Assembly (NCBI GenBank): GCA_021808365.1
Contig: JAKBBU010000015.1
Span: 1 to 40,994 of the forward strand
Origin: Pseudomonadota bacterium
GTDB lineage: Bacteria > Pseudomonadota > Gammaproteobacteria > JAKBBU01
DNA length: 40,994 nucleotides
Direction: 5' to 3'
Shown: piece after piece, positions 16,690-25,013 of the stretch
How the letters are laid out: every line of letters starts with the position of its first letter
Numbering within the stretch: position 1 is the first letter of the stretch
The notes under the pieces: model-generated
What the model was told of the DNA's origin: nothing
Database searches by the model: none
The model's input: the letters and a program-made list of their open reading frames with translations, nothing else
Made by a program: the position numbers and the translations under genes

Positions 16690-17826
16690 ATGAAAAGAGA
16701 AAAACTTAACGAATTAAACGAATTAATAAAACTGAACGAATTAATAGAGCAAGAAAGTGGTGAAGAAATAAAAAGACTTGTTAATGAAAATAAAGATCCA
16801 CAACAAGAGCATAAAAGAATAGCTATTGGTATATCGTTGTTAAAGAGATTATCTTCTCTGTCACTTCTTGGTGATAAGGACGTTTTGGAGCTTCGATTAA
16901 TTGGAAGATTGGCTATAATCCATTCCCAAAAAGAAATCGTGAAGTCTCTTTATTTAACAGAAGTAAACTTGCTTGGGTACGATGATCCAAAATGTTGGGC
17001 TTTTTTCATGGCTGCGCGCTACGGTAAAATAGAAGTTGTGAAATATTTGGTTGAATTTTTTGAAAAGGATAAAAATAATTTTAATATTAACAAATTGATT
17101 AACTCAAAAGGTGAGACAGCACTTCATCGGGTATGTCGGTATTCAATAGGCATTTATAGGGAGCTCGAAAAAATTGAAGAAACAGGCTATTCATTTGACG
17201 ATTACTGGCGGTTAAAAGGATTTTCAGAAGTTATGGAATACCTCATTGATCACGGAATTAATACAAAGATTGAAAATAAGGTTGGATCAACGGCTTTATC
17301 GATGCTGATGAAGAATAAAAATTTAAGGGGTGTAAAATCTTTCTTTAAAAAAGTTAAGGTTGACCAAGAAATAAATGAGGCACTTCTTGTAGCAATTGAT
17401 TCTTGGAGGCATGAAGTAATTTTAGCAATGTCAATTTATTATATACCTTATATACCTTATGTAGCTTATATAGTTGATAGAGATATTTCTTTGAAAATTT
17501 TATTCTATTTTCTTTGGAAAAAGGGTATTGATGCCAATACAAAAATTGGAGGTGGGAGGACTTTTTACGAGATAATATTGAATCAACGTTCTCCTTTTAA
17601 AGAAAGAGGTATTCTTATGTCACTTGACTGTGAATATCGTAGTCACCCAGAATTTTTGAGAGCAGAACAGGAATTATTATTTTTTTCAAACGAGTTATTG
17701 CCATTGCCTCCGAAAGATAATCCAAATCCAGATGCATGGAAAGCTTCTTTTTTCCGTTGTATCACTAATAATAAGATTGATCGAAAACCCAGGGAGACCG
17801 TTAATAAGATATTGGGAAATGGTTAA
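16690..17826 (+). CDS. ankyrin-repeat protein, possible effector
   Basis: A 378-residue protein. At least two ankyrin-type units are readable: one around AARYGKIEVVKYLVEFF followed by NSKGETALHRVCRYS, and one around FSEVMEYLIDHGINTKIENK and VGSTALSMLMKNKNLRGVKSF. Further C-terminal helices (VILAMSIYYIPYIPYV) are Tyr- and Ile-rich. The N-terminal 60 residues are Glu/Lys-rich helical sequence. The ATG at 16690 follows a GAGGG by 8 bases; an ATG five bases earlier is closed immediately by TGA. Ankyrin repeats bind proteins. In intracellular gammaproteobacteria such single, AT-rich genes are often secreted effectors, which is an inference here. No catalytic domain recognised. Confidence 0.8.
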   Translation: MKREKLNELNELIKLNELIEQESGEEIKRLVNENKDPQQEHKRIAIGISLLKRLSSLSLLGDKDVLELRLIGRLAIIHSQKEIVKSLYLTEVNLLGYDDPKCWAFFMAARYGKIEVVKYLVEFFEKDKNNFNINKLINSKGETALHRVCRYSIGIYRELEKIEETGYSFDDYWRLKGFSEVMEYLIDHGINTKIENKVGSTALSMLMKNKNLRGVKSFFKKVKVDQEINEALLVAIDSWRHEVILAMSIYYIPYIPYVAYIVDRDISLKILFYFLWKKGIDANTKIGGGRTFYEIILNQRSPFKERGILMSLDCEYRSHPEFLRAEQELLFFSNELLPLPPKDNPNPDAWKASFFRCITNNKIDRKPRETVNKILGNG

Positions 17827-17852
17827 TGGTTTTATAAAGGGATTTTTTCTTT

Positions 17853-17993
17853 GTCATTCCCGCGGAGGCGGGAATCCAGTCTTATTAAAAAGGGATTTCT
17901 TCTTATGAAAAAATCTTTTTTAAAACTGGATCCCGGATATTAAGTGGCTCTAAGCGAGAGTACTCGCCAAGAGCCACTAAATTCCGGGATGAC
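17853..17993 (+). repeat. nested palindromic element (MITE-like) between ankyrin gene and topA
   Basis: A 141-bp unit bounded by GTCATTCCCG and CCGGGATGAC, which are imperfect terminal inverted repeats. Inside are GCGGAGGCGGGAATCCAGT, an ACTGGATCCCGG partner, and a strong stem AGTGGCTCT (17943-17951) / AGAGCCACT (17970-17978) with an inner GCGAG/CTCGC. It fills most of the 246-bp spacer 17827-18072 and may terminate both convergent genes. No transposase gene is attached. Confidence 0.7.
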
Positions 17994-18072
17994 GGCCCTC
18001 TGGCCGTGAACGGTTACCAACGTAGTATGGGATGACGTAGTTCGGGAAAATTGCCACCTTTTTTAACGTTTC

Positions 18073-20331
18073 TCATATCGAAACCGCATACTTACACTCT
18101 TTCTGCGGGCAGACCTTTTGCGTTCCATTTCGTTTTGTGATTTTGATCGTTAAAATCGGCCACGCGCAGCTCGGGCAAGGTTCATTGATGGGTTCGTCCC
18201 AAGTCGCGTATTTACAATCGGGGTAACGCGAGCACGAATAAAAAATCTTTCCTGCGCGTGATTTACGTTTCAGCATAGAGCCTTTTTTGCACTCTGGACA
18301 TTCAACGCCTGTGTCACTGGGTTTTTCTAAAGGCTCGATGAAACGGCATTCTGGATAATGACTGCAACCAATGAATTTCCCATAAGGCCCTTGCTTGATC
18401 ACAAGAGGATGTTCGCATTTCGGGCAGAGGCGATCGAGGGTTTCAGGGGCAGAGCCAGGTTGATCGTCAAGATTACGCGTGTAACGGCAATCAGGATAAG
18501 CAGTACAACCAATAAAACGCCCATTTTTACCGAGGCGAATCGATAAAGGTTTGCCACAATCTGGGCAAACTTCATCGAGGGCTTCGGTCGTCACATCTGA
18601 GCGTTGAACTTCTTCGCCAATTTTATGCACTAAATCTTTAAAGGGTCGCCAAAAATTGTCGAGTAAGGGCACCCAAGCACTTTCACCGCGCGAAACCGCA
18701 TCGAGGTCATCTTCTAATTGCGCAGTAAAATTATAATCCACATATTGATTAAAATAATTCGTTAAAAAACGATTCACAATTCGGCCCACATCGGTGGGGT
18801 GAAAACGCTTTTTATCCAAGAGCGCATATTCACGTTGTTGCAAGGTTGAAATGATCGCAGCATAGGTTGAAGGACGACCAATCCCATATTCTTCCAAGGC
18901 TTTTACCAACGTGGCTTCCGAATAACGTGGAGGCGGTTCTGTAAAATGCTGATCGGTTTTAAGCGCCAATAAATTGACGATATCACCGACTTTCATCGCA
19001 GGTAGAAGTTTATCGTCATCCGTTTGTGTGGCATCATCGAGGCCTTCTTGATAAACGCTGATAAAGCCAGGATCGGTAATGACCGATCCATTGGCACGAA
19101 AGCGATGTTCACCACACACGAGATCCACAGCGACCGTGTCGATCGTCGCAGGAATCATTTGGCAAGCGACAGCCCGCTTCCAAATTAAATCATAGAGGCG
19201 ATATTGATCGGAGGTTAAACTCGATTTGATGGAATCCGGTTCGACATCCGGCATAGTCGGGCGAATGGCTTCATGCGCTTCTTGTGCGTTTTTGGCTTTC
19301 GTTTTATAAAAACGCGGTGATTCAGGTAAATTATGTTCGCCAAAACGGTCAAGAATTAATTGACGGATCCCATTTAAAGCATCTTGGCCTAAATTCAGCG
19401 AATCCGTACGCATATACGTGATCAAACCGACGGAACCTTGGCCGGTGTCGACACCTTCATACAATTGCTGAGCGATTTGCATCGTTTTTTTGGCAGAAAA
19501 CCCGAGTTTTCGTGCGGCATCTTGTTGAAGCGTTGAAGTTGTAAACGGCGGTGAAGGATGACGCTTGCGTTGTTTTTTCTCAACATTTGAAACGGTCAAT
19601 TTGCCATTAGCGTCAGCGAGAATTTGTGCTTCAGTAGCTCTGGCTTGTTCTTCATTCGTAATGGAAAATTGTTCTAATTTTTCGTGTTTAAATTCGACGA
19701 GTCGCGCCGTGAACGCTTGTTCTTCAATTTTATTTTGCGCTTCAATTGTCCAATATTCTTGGTTTATAAACCGTTCAATTTCTTCTTCACGTTCCACAAT
19801 TAAACGAAGCGCGGGACTTTGTACGCGGCCTGCAGATAAACCACGGCGTATTTTTTTCCACAATAAAGGCGATAAAGTAAAACCCACGAGATAATCCAGT
19901 GCCCGACGTGCTTGTTGCGCATTGACGAGATCCTGCGAAATTTCCCGAGGATTATTCACTGCTGCAGTAACGGCATTTTTTGTAATTTCATAAAAGGCAA
20001 CGCGGTGTACGGGTTTATCTTTTAAAATCTTACGTTCTTTGAGCAATTCATAAAGATGCCAGGAGATCGCCTCACCTTCGCGATCCGGATCGGTCGCGAG
20101 ATAGAGCGCGTCAGATTGGCGCATGGCCTTGGCGATGGCATCGACATGTTTGGCATTACGCTCGATCACTTCATAGCGCATGGCAAAATCATGATCGGGA
20201 TCGACGGCACCTTCTTTCGGAATTAAATCCCGAACGTGGCCATAGCTGGCCAAGACTTCAAAGTCCTTGCCTAAGTATTTTTTAATCGTCTTGGCCTTGG
20301 CAGGCGATTCAACGATGATGAGATTCTTCAT
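18073..20331 (-). CDS. topA: DNA topoisomerase I
   Basis: A 752-residue type IA topoisomerase that relaxes negative supercoils. The Toprim domain opens the protein (LIIVESPAKAKTIKKYLG; DPDREGEAISWHL). The catalytic Tyr306 is in GLITYMRTDSLNLG, and EEYGIGRPSTYAAIISTLQ follows. The C-terminus carries several four-cysteine zinc ribbons beginning CPDCGKPLSIRLGKNGRFIG, which is normal for proteobacterial TopA. It is a little shorter than the E. coli enzyme, with fewer C-terminal DNA-binding ribbons. dprA lies 26 bp upstream on the same strand, a common gammaproteobacterial order, so the two are probably co-transcribed. Confidence 0.96.
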   Translation of the reverse strand: MKNLIIVESPAKAKTIKKYLGKDFEVLASYGHVRDLIPKEGAVDPDHDFAMRYEVIERNAKHVDAIAKAMRQSDALYLATDPDREGEAISWHLYELLKERKILKDKPVHRVAFYEITKNAVTAAVNNPREISQDLVNAQQARRALDYLVGFTLSPLLWKKIRRGLSAGRVQSPALRLIVEREEEIERFINQEYWTIEAQNKIEEQAFTARLVEFKHEKLEQFSITNEEQARATEAQILADANGKLTVSNVEKKQRKRHPSPPFTTSTLQQDAARKLGFSAKKTMQIAQQLYEGVDTGQGSVGLITYMRTDSLNLGQDALNGIRQLILDRFGEHNLPESPRFYKTKAKNAQEAHEAIRPTMPDVEPDSIKSSLTSDQYRLYDLIWKRAVACQMIPATIDTVAVDLVCGEHRFRANGSVITDPGFISVYQEGLDDATQTDDDKLLPAMKVGDIVNLLALKTDQHFTEPPPRYSEATLVKALEEYGIGRPSTYAAIISTLQQREYALLDKKRFHPTDVGRIVNRFLTNYFNQYVDYNFTAQLEDDLDAVSRGESAWVPLLDNFWRPFKDLVHKIGEEVQRSDVTTEALDEVCPDCGKPLSIRLGKNGRFIGCTAYPDCRYTRNLDDQPGSAPETLDRLCPKCEHPLVIKQGPYGKFIGCSHYPECRFIEPLEKPSDTGVECPECKKGSMLKRKSRAGKIFYSCSRYPDCKYATWDEPINEPCPSCAWPILTIKITKRNGTQKVCPQKECKYAVSI

Positions 20332-20357
20332 CTAAAGGTGGTCCTCACGATAATAGC

Positions 20358-21464
20358 TCAGTCGAGATAGTGAAGTGCTGAGCTGTTACTCCTCACGTAG
20401 CCGCCGGGAACGGCAAGTATATATCCCGATAGTTCAAGTTCTACTAATCTAGCACAAACCAGCGAGGCGTCCAGCCCGCTGTAGCTGATGATCTGGTCGA
20501 CTAAAGTCAACTCAAAGCCGATGCACTTTAGCAAGTTCTTATCTTGGGGAGCAAGGGGGAAATTTGGATTTTCACAAATGGGGATATTTTGAGGTTCAAA
20601 CAGAAGGGGATTGAGCACGGCAAGAAGATCGTCGGCGGATTCAACCAAGTGAGCGCCTTGGCGGATTAAATAGTTACAGCCGCGTGCAACGGGATTATGA
20701 ACCGATCCTGGAATGGCAAAGACTTCACGATCCTGTTCCAAGGCCAGGCGGGCCGTGATAAGTGAACCGCTTTTCAGAGCGGCTTCAACCACCAAGGTGC
20801 CAAGTGATAATCCGCTGACGATCCGATTTCGTTTAGGAAAATGTTTGGCATGAGGAGGTGTTCCTGGCCAAAACTCAGAGACAATCGCGCATTTTTCGAT
20901 GATTTTAGAGGCTAATGAGCGATTTTGATGGGGATAAATAAAATCTGGCCCACAACCTTTGACGGCCAACGTTCTGCCGGTTTTTAAAGCACCTTCATGG
21001 GCTGCGGTGTCAATGCCGAGCGCCAATCCACTGGTGATGATGAAACCTTGTTTCGCCAAATGTTGAGCAAAATGGGCTGCGATTTGGCGGCCTGCAGGTG
21101 TAGGATGGCGGCTGCCGACGATAGCAATTTGGGGTTCTGAAAGTGCCTGAGGATCGCCTTCAACGTAGAGTACAGGCGGGGGATCAGCAATTTGTTTGAG
21201 GAGGAAAGGATAGTGAGGATCGTCGAGGGTCAGAATGTGTCGACGAGGCTGCGCTGCCCATGCCAAATCGCGATCAACGTCGTGCCAGGGTGGGTGATCG
21301 AGAAAATCACATTGATCTTGGGTGAATTGAGGTACTCTCCAAGGTTTAGCTTCAAAAAAATCAGCTAAATTGGGGTAATGTTCGAGGATCGTGATAAATC
21401 CTCGTGGCCCCAATTGGGGTAGGCGAAGGAGGGCGAGCCAGTTTCGATGGTATTCATTGTTCAT
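20358..21464 (-). CDS. dprA: DNA processing protein DprA (Smf)
   Basis: A 368-residue DprA that loads RecA on incoming single-stranded DNA during natural transformation. The Rossmann-like core is intact: YPFLLKQIADPPPVLYVEGD, AIVGSRHPTPAGRQIA, SGLALGIDTAAHEGAL, KRNRIVSGLSLGTLVVEAAL, SGSLITARLALEQDREVFAIPG and GCNYLIRQGAHLV. A C-terminal winged-helix domain follows (LTLVDQIISYSGLDASLVCARLVELELSGYI region). The start ATG at 21464 was chosen because the upstream in-frame codons to 21494 lie inside a dispersed GTCATTCCCGCGG repeat. There is no strong ribosome binding site. The gene implies competence potential, but no other com gene is in the window. Confidence 0.95.
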   Translation of the reverse strand: MNNEYHRNWLALLRLPQLGPRGFITILEHYPNLADFFEAKPWRVPQFTQDQCDFLDHPPWHDVDRDLAWAAQPRRHILTLDDPHYPFLLKQIADPPPVLYVEGDPQALSEPQIAIVGSRHPTPAGRQIAAHFAQHLAKQGFIITSGLALGIDTAAHEGALKTGRTLAVKGCGPDFIYPHQNRSLASKIIEKCAIVSEFWPGTPPHAKHFPKRNRIVSGLSLGTLVVEAALKSGSLITARLALEQDREVFAIPGSVHNPVARGCNYLIRQGAHLVESADDLLAVLNPLLFEPQNIPICENPNFPLAPQDKNLLKCIGFELTLVDQIISYSGLDASLVCARLVELELSGYILAVPGGYVRSNSSALHYLD

Positions 21465-21467
21465 ATT

Positions 21468-21520
21468 GTCATTCCCGCGGAGGTGACACGCCAAAGGCGT
21501 GGCATTCTGAGTGTAGCGAA
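21468..21520 (+). repeat. dispersed repeat copy abutting the dprA start
   Basis: GTCATTCCCGCGGAGG begins 4 bp beyond the dprA ATG and is followed by CACGCC-AAA-GGCGTGG, a short hairpin. The repeat replaces the normal upstream leader of dprA. The remaining 21521-21619 shows A-rich sequence and no gene. Confidence 0.55.
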
Positions 21521-21619
21521 GGACCTTGAATTCAATTTATTCATAATACTATAAACAAATTTTTAAAAAAACCAAAAATAAATTTTTAAGGAAACCCTAC
21601 GAATTTTCAACCCTTCCTC

Positions 21620-21649
21620 TTGCAAATCACAGCCTTTTTGGGTTATAAT
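21620..21649 (+). promoter_or_regulatory. sigma-70-type promoter of the 766-residue orphan
   Basis: TTGCAA (21620-21625), 18-base spacer, perfect TATAAT (21644-21649), about 110 bases before the ATG at 21759. Confidence 0.6.
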
Positions 21650-21702
21650 TGGCCAATTAGCAACTTGAACAGTCGCTATCACAACAGTTTTCCTAAGAGC
21701 TT

Positions 21703-21720
21703 GTTCAAAGTCTGTTTAAC
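21703..21720 (+). promoter_or_regulatory. operator-like motif GTTCAAAGTCTGTTTAAC
   Basis: This 18-mer agrees at 15 of 18 positions with the perfect-armed motif GTTCAAGGTCTATTGAAC at 24932, upstream of the WD40/ankyrin gene. It lies downstream of the promoter and 39 bases before the start codon. An ACTTGAAC at 21663 may be a partner half-site. Confidence 0.35.
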
Positions 21721-21758
21721 AGATTTTCCCCCATTCTACGAAACAAAAAGGTATACCC

Positions 21759-24059
21759 ATGGCCATCAGAGAAGATATTGCATACTCCAGTCCGTTTGAT
21801 AATCCATTTAGTACGGGTATGAATTCACATCAACAACTCCATGCAACCAGTTATGGAAACTACAACAAGGAAGAGTTTCTTTTTGCCTATGCCAAATTTT
21901 TAAATACGTATAATTCAGTTTACGAGGCGATGATTAAGAAAAAAGGCCAGATGGCTTTCTGGACCAAGGAGGATTTTGATGCGCTTGCTAAAGAGTTAGA
22001 TGCGAATCCAAATTTAAAAAAGGAAGCCAGGGAGGCCATTGAACTTTACCAAAGGACAGGCGCTAAGGGCTCGTTCCCTGAGGCCCTTGAATTTCTGGAG
22101 TATGTGGGTAGCCCTGTTACGAAACACACCAATTTGTCGCAGAAAAACCTTATTCAATTTCGTGAAAGAGTAGTTAATCAAAAAGCAGAACTTGATCCAA
22201 TGCAGCCTTACTGGGAAAAACTTCAAGAAGGAAAATGGAAGGACAGTAAGGGTTATGCAGCAATTCGTTCTGAAATTCGTCAAGGTCGTAATTGTACCGA
22301 CGTTACGAGTGAGGGTTCAAAAAGTCTCACCGCTATTCGAGCAGCGCTTGAATCAAATCCTATATTACACAAAGCAAATACAGAAAAAGAATATTTAGAC
22401 AATATCGCAGCAGGCAAGCCAACGTACTATCGAGAAAAAGATTCTTTCTATGTTCACTATGGCAAGAAATCTGCTTCTGCCATTGAACAGCATTGTAAAG
22501 CGACATTACAGATTACTCGCAAAGCACTTCAAATGGACGATGTGACTGTTTTTGATAATATTGAAAAACCATCCAAGTTAACCAATGGATTGGTTATGAT
22601 GAATCCGGCAAAAAAAACGGAGATTGAGCAAAACGTTTTGGGTCAGGATGGGGATGGAAACTACAAATCTGTTCCTCCTGAAGTAAGAAGAAAAGTTGAT
22701 GCCAGAATGGCTGTGATGAATGAGCGCGGTGCTTACAATTATGATCCTCAAACAGGTGAAATTTCGACGGGGCCAGGATACCGTGAAGTTTCAAATGCCG
22801 ATTTGTTAGATTATCAAGAGCGTTATGCGCAAGTGTTATTGGAGGAGAATAATAAGTTTGAGCTTGCGCAACATCAAACGATTGATGAGGGCTTGGAGTT
22901 GGATGAAGATGAGAATGAGACTCCGGAGGCTTTTGATAAAAGGAGAAGGGAATATATTATGGAGTCTTTCGAGGGTCAGAGGCCCACTCAAAGAGAAAAT
23001 AATATTGCGGTGCATCAAAAAGTGGCGCAAAGTTTTGGTTATCATTCGGTAAAAGTTTATGATGAAAAGGGCGAATTTAAAGAGTTGCGAGTTTTTAATG
23101 GAGCTGGTGCCATAAATCAAGAGGATAAAGAATTATTTGATTTTGGGGTTAAATGTGAGCAGGAAAAACAAGCGGAAAAAAGAGTAGAGGTTCTGTCCCA
23201 CAGCGAGATTCAAAATTTAAGAAAAGAAATTAATCAGACACGGAAAAATTATGGATATGAGAGCGAAATTTCCGAGTCAGATTTTATTAAAATTTGCCAA
23301 GCAGAGTCAGTTAAGCTGGGTTGTCAATTTAAATTAAATGACCGAACAAACGAATTGATTATTTGTCAAAAATCTCAAGGGGATGGAAAGGAAAAGAAAG
23401 AAGAGCTAAAACAAATAATACGACACAAAGGAACTAATACAGAGGCTATATTACTGGAACGGTTTGTTGGCAATCGTACTTTAGTTAGAGTAGATTGTGA
23501 TATGCATGTAATGGATCCTTCTGCATTCAACGATGAGCGCTTCATGGAAATTCTTACTCAATTAGGATTTACGATAGAGTTTACTCCTGGTGAATTTAGG
23601 GAGCAACAAACAGAGTACAATTATTATATTAAGGCTGATATTGATCCACAACATGCAAGAAAACAGGTTGACTACGCTTGTGCCTTGGCCCAAAAAGAAA
23701 AAGAATGCGTTGTTTTTAAATCAGGCAAAATCGAAGAAGGCCTCAAAAGCTACAAACTCACACCCAAACAACTCGAGGTGATTGTTGTTGCGGTTGCTCA
23801 AGAAAACGGCTTGACTTTATCTTATACCGAGCAACAACAAAAGAAGAATGATAGCCAAATCGGTAAATTCACCGTTTCAGCACCTAAGGGCGAGATGGAT
23901 CAAGATACTTTTATTCGCAAGGTGCAGGAAAAAGCAAGAGAGCTTTATCCAAGCCACATCCCTTCAGCGAATACAGACCTCTTCAATGCCTTAAATACAG
24001 GGCAAGCGAACCCACCTCCACCTGTGAATAATCCGAACCCAAACTTCGGGCATAATTAA
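21759..24059 (+). CDS. 766-residue orphan protein with three degenerate C-terminal repeats
   Basis: No family recognised. The ATG follows AAAGG with normal spacing. No signal peptide or membrane helix is seen. The sequence is hydrophilic, with an acidic stretch LELDEDENETPEAFDKRRRE near residue 380. In the C-terminal half three segments about 80 residues apart share a layout of helix, Leu/Asn-Gly turn, two beta strands and helix. They begin near residues 508 (DFIKICQAESVKLGCQF), 586 (DPSAFNDERFMEILTQLGF) and 667 (LTPKQLEVIVVAVAQENGL). The protein ends in a Pro/Asn-rich tail (PPPPVNNPNPNFGHN). It stands alone between dprA and a RAYT element and has its own promoter. A secreted effector is a reasonable guess, not a demonstrated role. 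Confidence 0.85.
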   Translation: MAIREDIAYSSPFDNPFSTGMNSHQQLHATSYGNYNKEEFLFAYAKFLNTYNSVYEAMIKKKGQMAFWTKEDFDALAKELDANPNLKKEAREAIELYQRTGAKGSFPEALEFLEYVGSPVTKHTNLSQKNLIQFRERVVNQKAELDPMQPYWEKLQEGKWKDSKGYAAIRSEIRQGRNCTDVTSEGSKSLTAIRAALESNPILHKANTEKEYLDNIAAGKPTYYREKDSFYVHYGKKSASAIEQHCKATLQITRKALQMDDVTVFDNIEKPSKLTNGLVMMNPAKKTEIEQNVLGQDGDGNYKSVPPEVRRKVDARMAVMNERGAYNYDPQTGEISTGPGYREVSNADLLDYQERYAQVLLEENNKFELAQHQTIDEGLELDEDENETPEAFDKRRREYIMESFEGQRPTQRENNIAVHQKVAQSFGYHSVKVYDEKGEFKELRVFNGAGAINQEDKELFDFGVKCEQEKQAEKRVEVLSHSEIQNLRKEINQTRKNYGYESEISESDFIKICQAESVKLGCQFKLNDRTNELIICQKSQGDGKEKKEELKQIIRHKGTNTEAILLERFVGNRTLVRVDCDMHVMDPSAFNDERFMEILTQLGFTIEFTPGEFREQQTEYNYYIKADIDPQHARKQVDYACALAQKEKECVVFKSGKIEEGLKSYKLTPKQLEVIVVAVAQENGLTLSYTEQQQKKNDSQIGKFTVSAPKGEMDQDTFIRKVQEKARELYPSHIPSANTDLFNALNTGQANPPPPVNNPNPNFGHN

Positions 24060-24090
24060 AAAGTGCTGGGCGGGCTTTTTTAAAAAAAAG

Positions 24091-24150
24091 TGTAGGTTGG
24101 GTTAGCACAGCCGAAGGCTGAGCGTAACCCAACTCTTCTACATCAAATTC
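24091..24150 (+). repeat. left inverted repeat / REP of the RAYT element
   Basis: Starts TGTAGGTTGGGTTAGCACAG and ends CTTCTACATCAAATTC. Bases 24091-24133 are the REP proper; 24134-24150 are extra bases shared only with the right arm. Confidence 0.9.
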
Positions 24151-24204
24151 GCTATAACTCTTCCACTTACAAATTTCACTTTTAAAACATGTTATCTTAT
24201 TAAC

Positions 24205-24741
24205 ATGCAATATCGACGTGTATTTATTCCAAATGCCTCATTTTTTTTCACCGTGGTCACAGAAAAACGACGGTGCTTGTTCACATCCCAAAAAATTATC
24301 CATGTTTTATTAATGGCATTTTCTACCGTCCGAAAAAAATATCCATTTAAAATAGATGCGATTGTGATCATGCCTGATCATTTACATTGCATTTGGACTT
24401 TGCCTGCTGGAGATTCTGACTATTCAATGCGTTGGCGTCTTATTAAAACATGGTTTACAAAACATTGTGATCTTTTATTGCGAACAGAACCCAATGATGC
24501 ACGTGTAAAAAAGAACGAGCAGTCTTTATGGCAGCGCCGTTATTGGGAGCATGTGTTGCAAAATGATCTTGATTTCAAAAACCATGTGGATTACATTCAT
24601 TTTAATCCAGTGAAACATGGCTTGGTTTCATCCGCTATTGATTGGCCCTATTCTAGTTTTCATCGCTATGTTAGGGAAGGAATATATCCAGCAGATTGGG
24701 GGCAAAGTGATATGAATTTTTCAGGTATTGGCTCAGAATAA
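24205..24741 (+). CDS. REP-associated tyrosine transposase (RAYT, Y1_Tnp)
   Basis: A 178-residue single-strand nuclease of the IS200/IS605-related Y1 superfamily that recognises and cleaves REP hairpins. The HUH motif is H59-L-H61 in MPDHLHCIW, and the candidate catalytic Tyr130 is in HVDYIHFNPVKHGL. The RAYT-typical WQRRYWEH and the N-terminal RRVFIPNASFFFTVVTEKR are present, so the protein looks full-length and active. The ATG at 24205 has no good ribosome binding site, suggesting weak expression. It sits between identical inverted REPs, its probable substrates. RAYTs are usually single-copy and vertically kept rather than aggressively mobile. Confidence 0.93.
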   Translation: MQYRRVFIPNASFFFTVVTEKRRCLFTSQKIIHVLLMAFSTVRKKYPFKIDAIVIMPDHLHCIWTLPAGDSDYSMRWRLIKTWFTKHCDLLLRTEPNDARVKKNEQSLWQRRYWEHVLQNDLDFKNHVDYIHFNPVKHGLVSSAIDWPYSSFHRYVREGIYPADWGQSDMNFSGIGSE

Positions 24742-24759
24742 AAGGAAAATTGGTGTTGA

Positions 24760-24793
24760 TGTAGGTTGGGTTAGCGTACTCGCGTAACCCAAC
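24760..24793 (+). repeat. internal REP of the RAYT element
   Basis: TGTAG + GTTGGGTTAGCG-TACT-CGCGTAACCCAAC, a near-perfect hairpin with a shorter centre than the terminal copies, 18 bp after the RAYT stop. May terminate the RAYT transcript. Confidence 0.85.
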
Positions 24794-24836
24794 AAATCAA
24801 TCTGCAAAACGCGATGTTTCGGAGAAAGGAAATCGT

Positions 24837-24896
24837 GAATTTGATGTAGAAGAGTTGGGTTACGCTCAGCCTTCGGCTGTGCTAACCCAACCTACA
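24837..24896 (-). repeat. right inverted repeat / REP of the RAYT element
   Basis: Exact reverse complement of 24091-24150. Its REP part lies at 24854-24896 and reads GTAG-first on the minus strand. Confidence 0.9.
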
Positions 24897-24931
24897 TTTT
24901 TAAATCATTTCATTCTTTTATATTCTTTCAT

Positions 24932-24949
24932 GTTCAAGGTCTATTGAAC
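24932..24949. promoter_or_regulatory. inverted repeat GTTCAA-N6-TTGAAC upstream of the WD40/ankyrin gene
   Basis: Perfect 6-bp arms with a 6-base centre, 64 bases before the start codon. Closely related to the site at 21703. May be the binding site of a dimeric regulator shared by the two orphans; the regulator is unknown. The spacer 24897-25013 otherwise shows no gene. Confidence 0.35.
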
Positions 24950-25013
24950 CCCAACGGAGAATGCGTTATCGTGCCGCCCCAAACCGGACGATCATTCAAA
25001 ACAGGGGCTTCAC

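Larger units (their letters stand above)
24091..24896 (+). mobile_element. REP/RAYT element with perfect 60-bp inverted ends
   Basis: An 806-bp unit. Its left end (24091-24150) is the exact reverse complement of its right end (24837-24896), 60 of 60 bases; identity stops abruptly outside. Each end contains a full REP (GTAG + GTTGGGTTA ... TAACCCAAC with an inner CAGCC/GGCTG hairpin). Inside lies one RAYT transposase gene and a third, shorter REP at 24760-24793. REPs with a 5' GTAG tetranucleotide flanking a RAYT gene are the known organisation of this family. Perfect identity of the arms suggests a recent event or gene conversion. Confidence 0.85.

Noticed and set aside
24061..24090. Terminator after the 766-residue orphan
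   Set aside because: AAAAAG and CTTTTTT could pair, but the G/C-rich centre does not form a stem, so only a weak A-T hairpin is possible.
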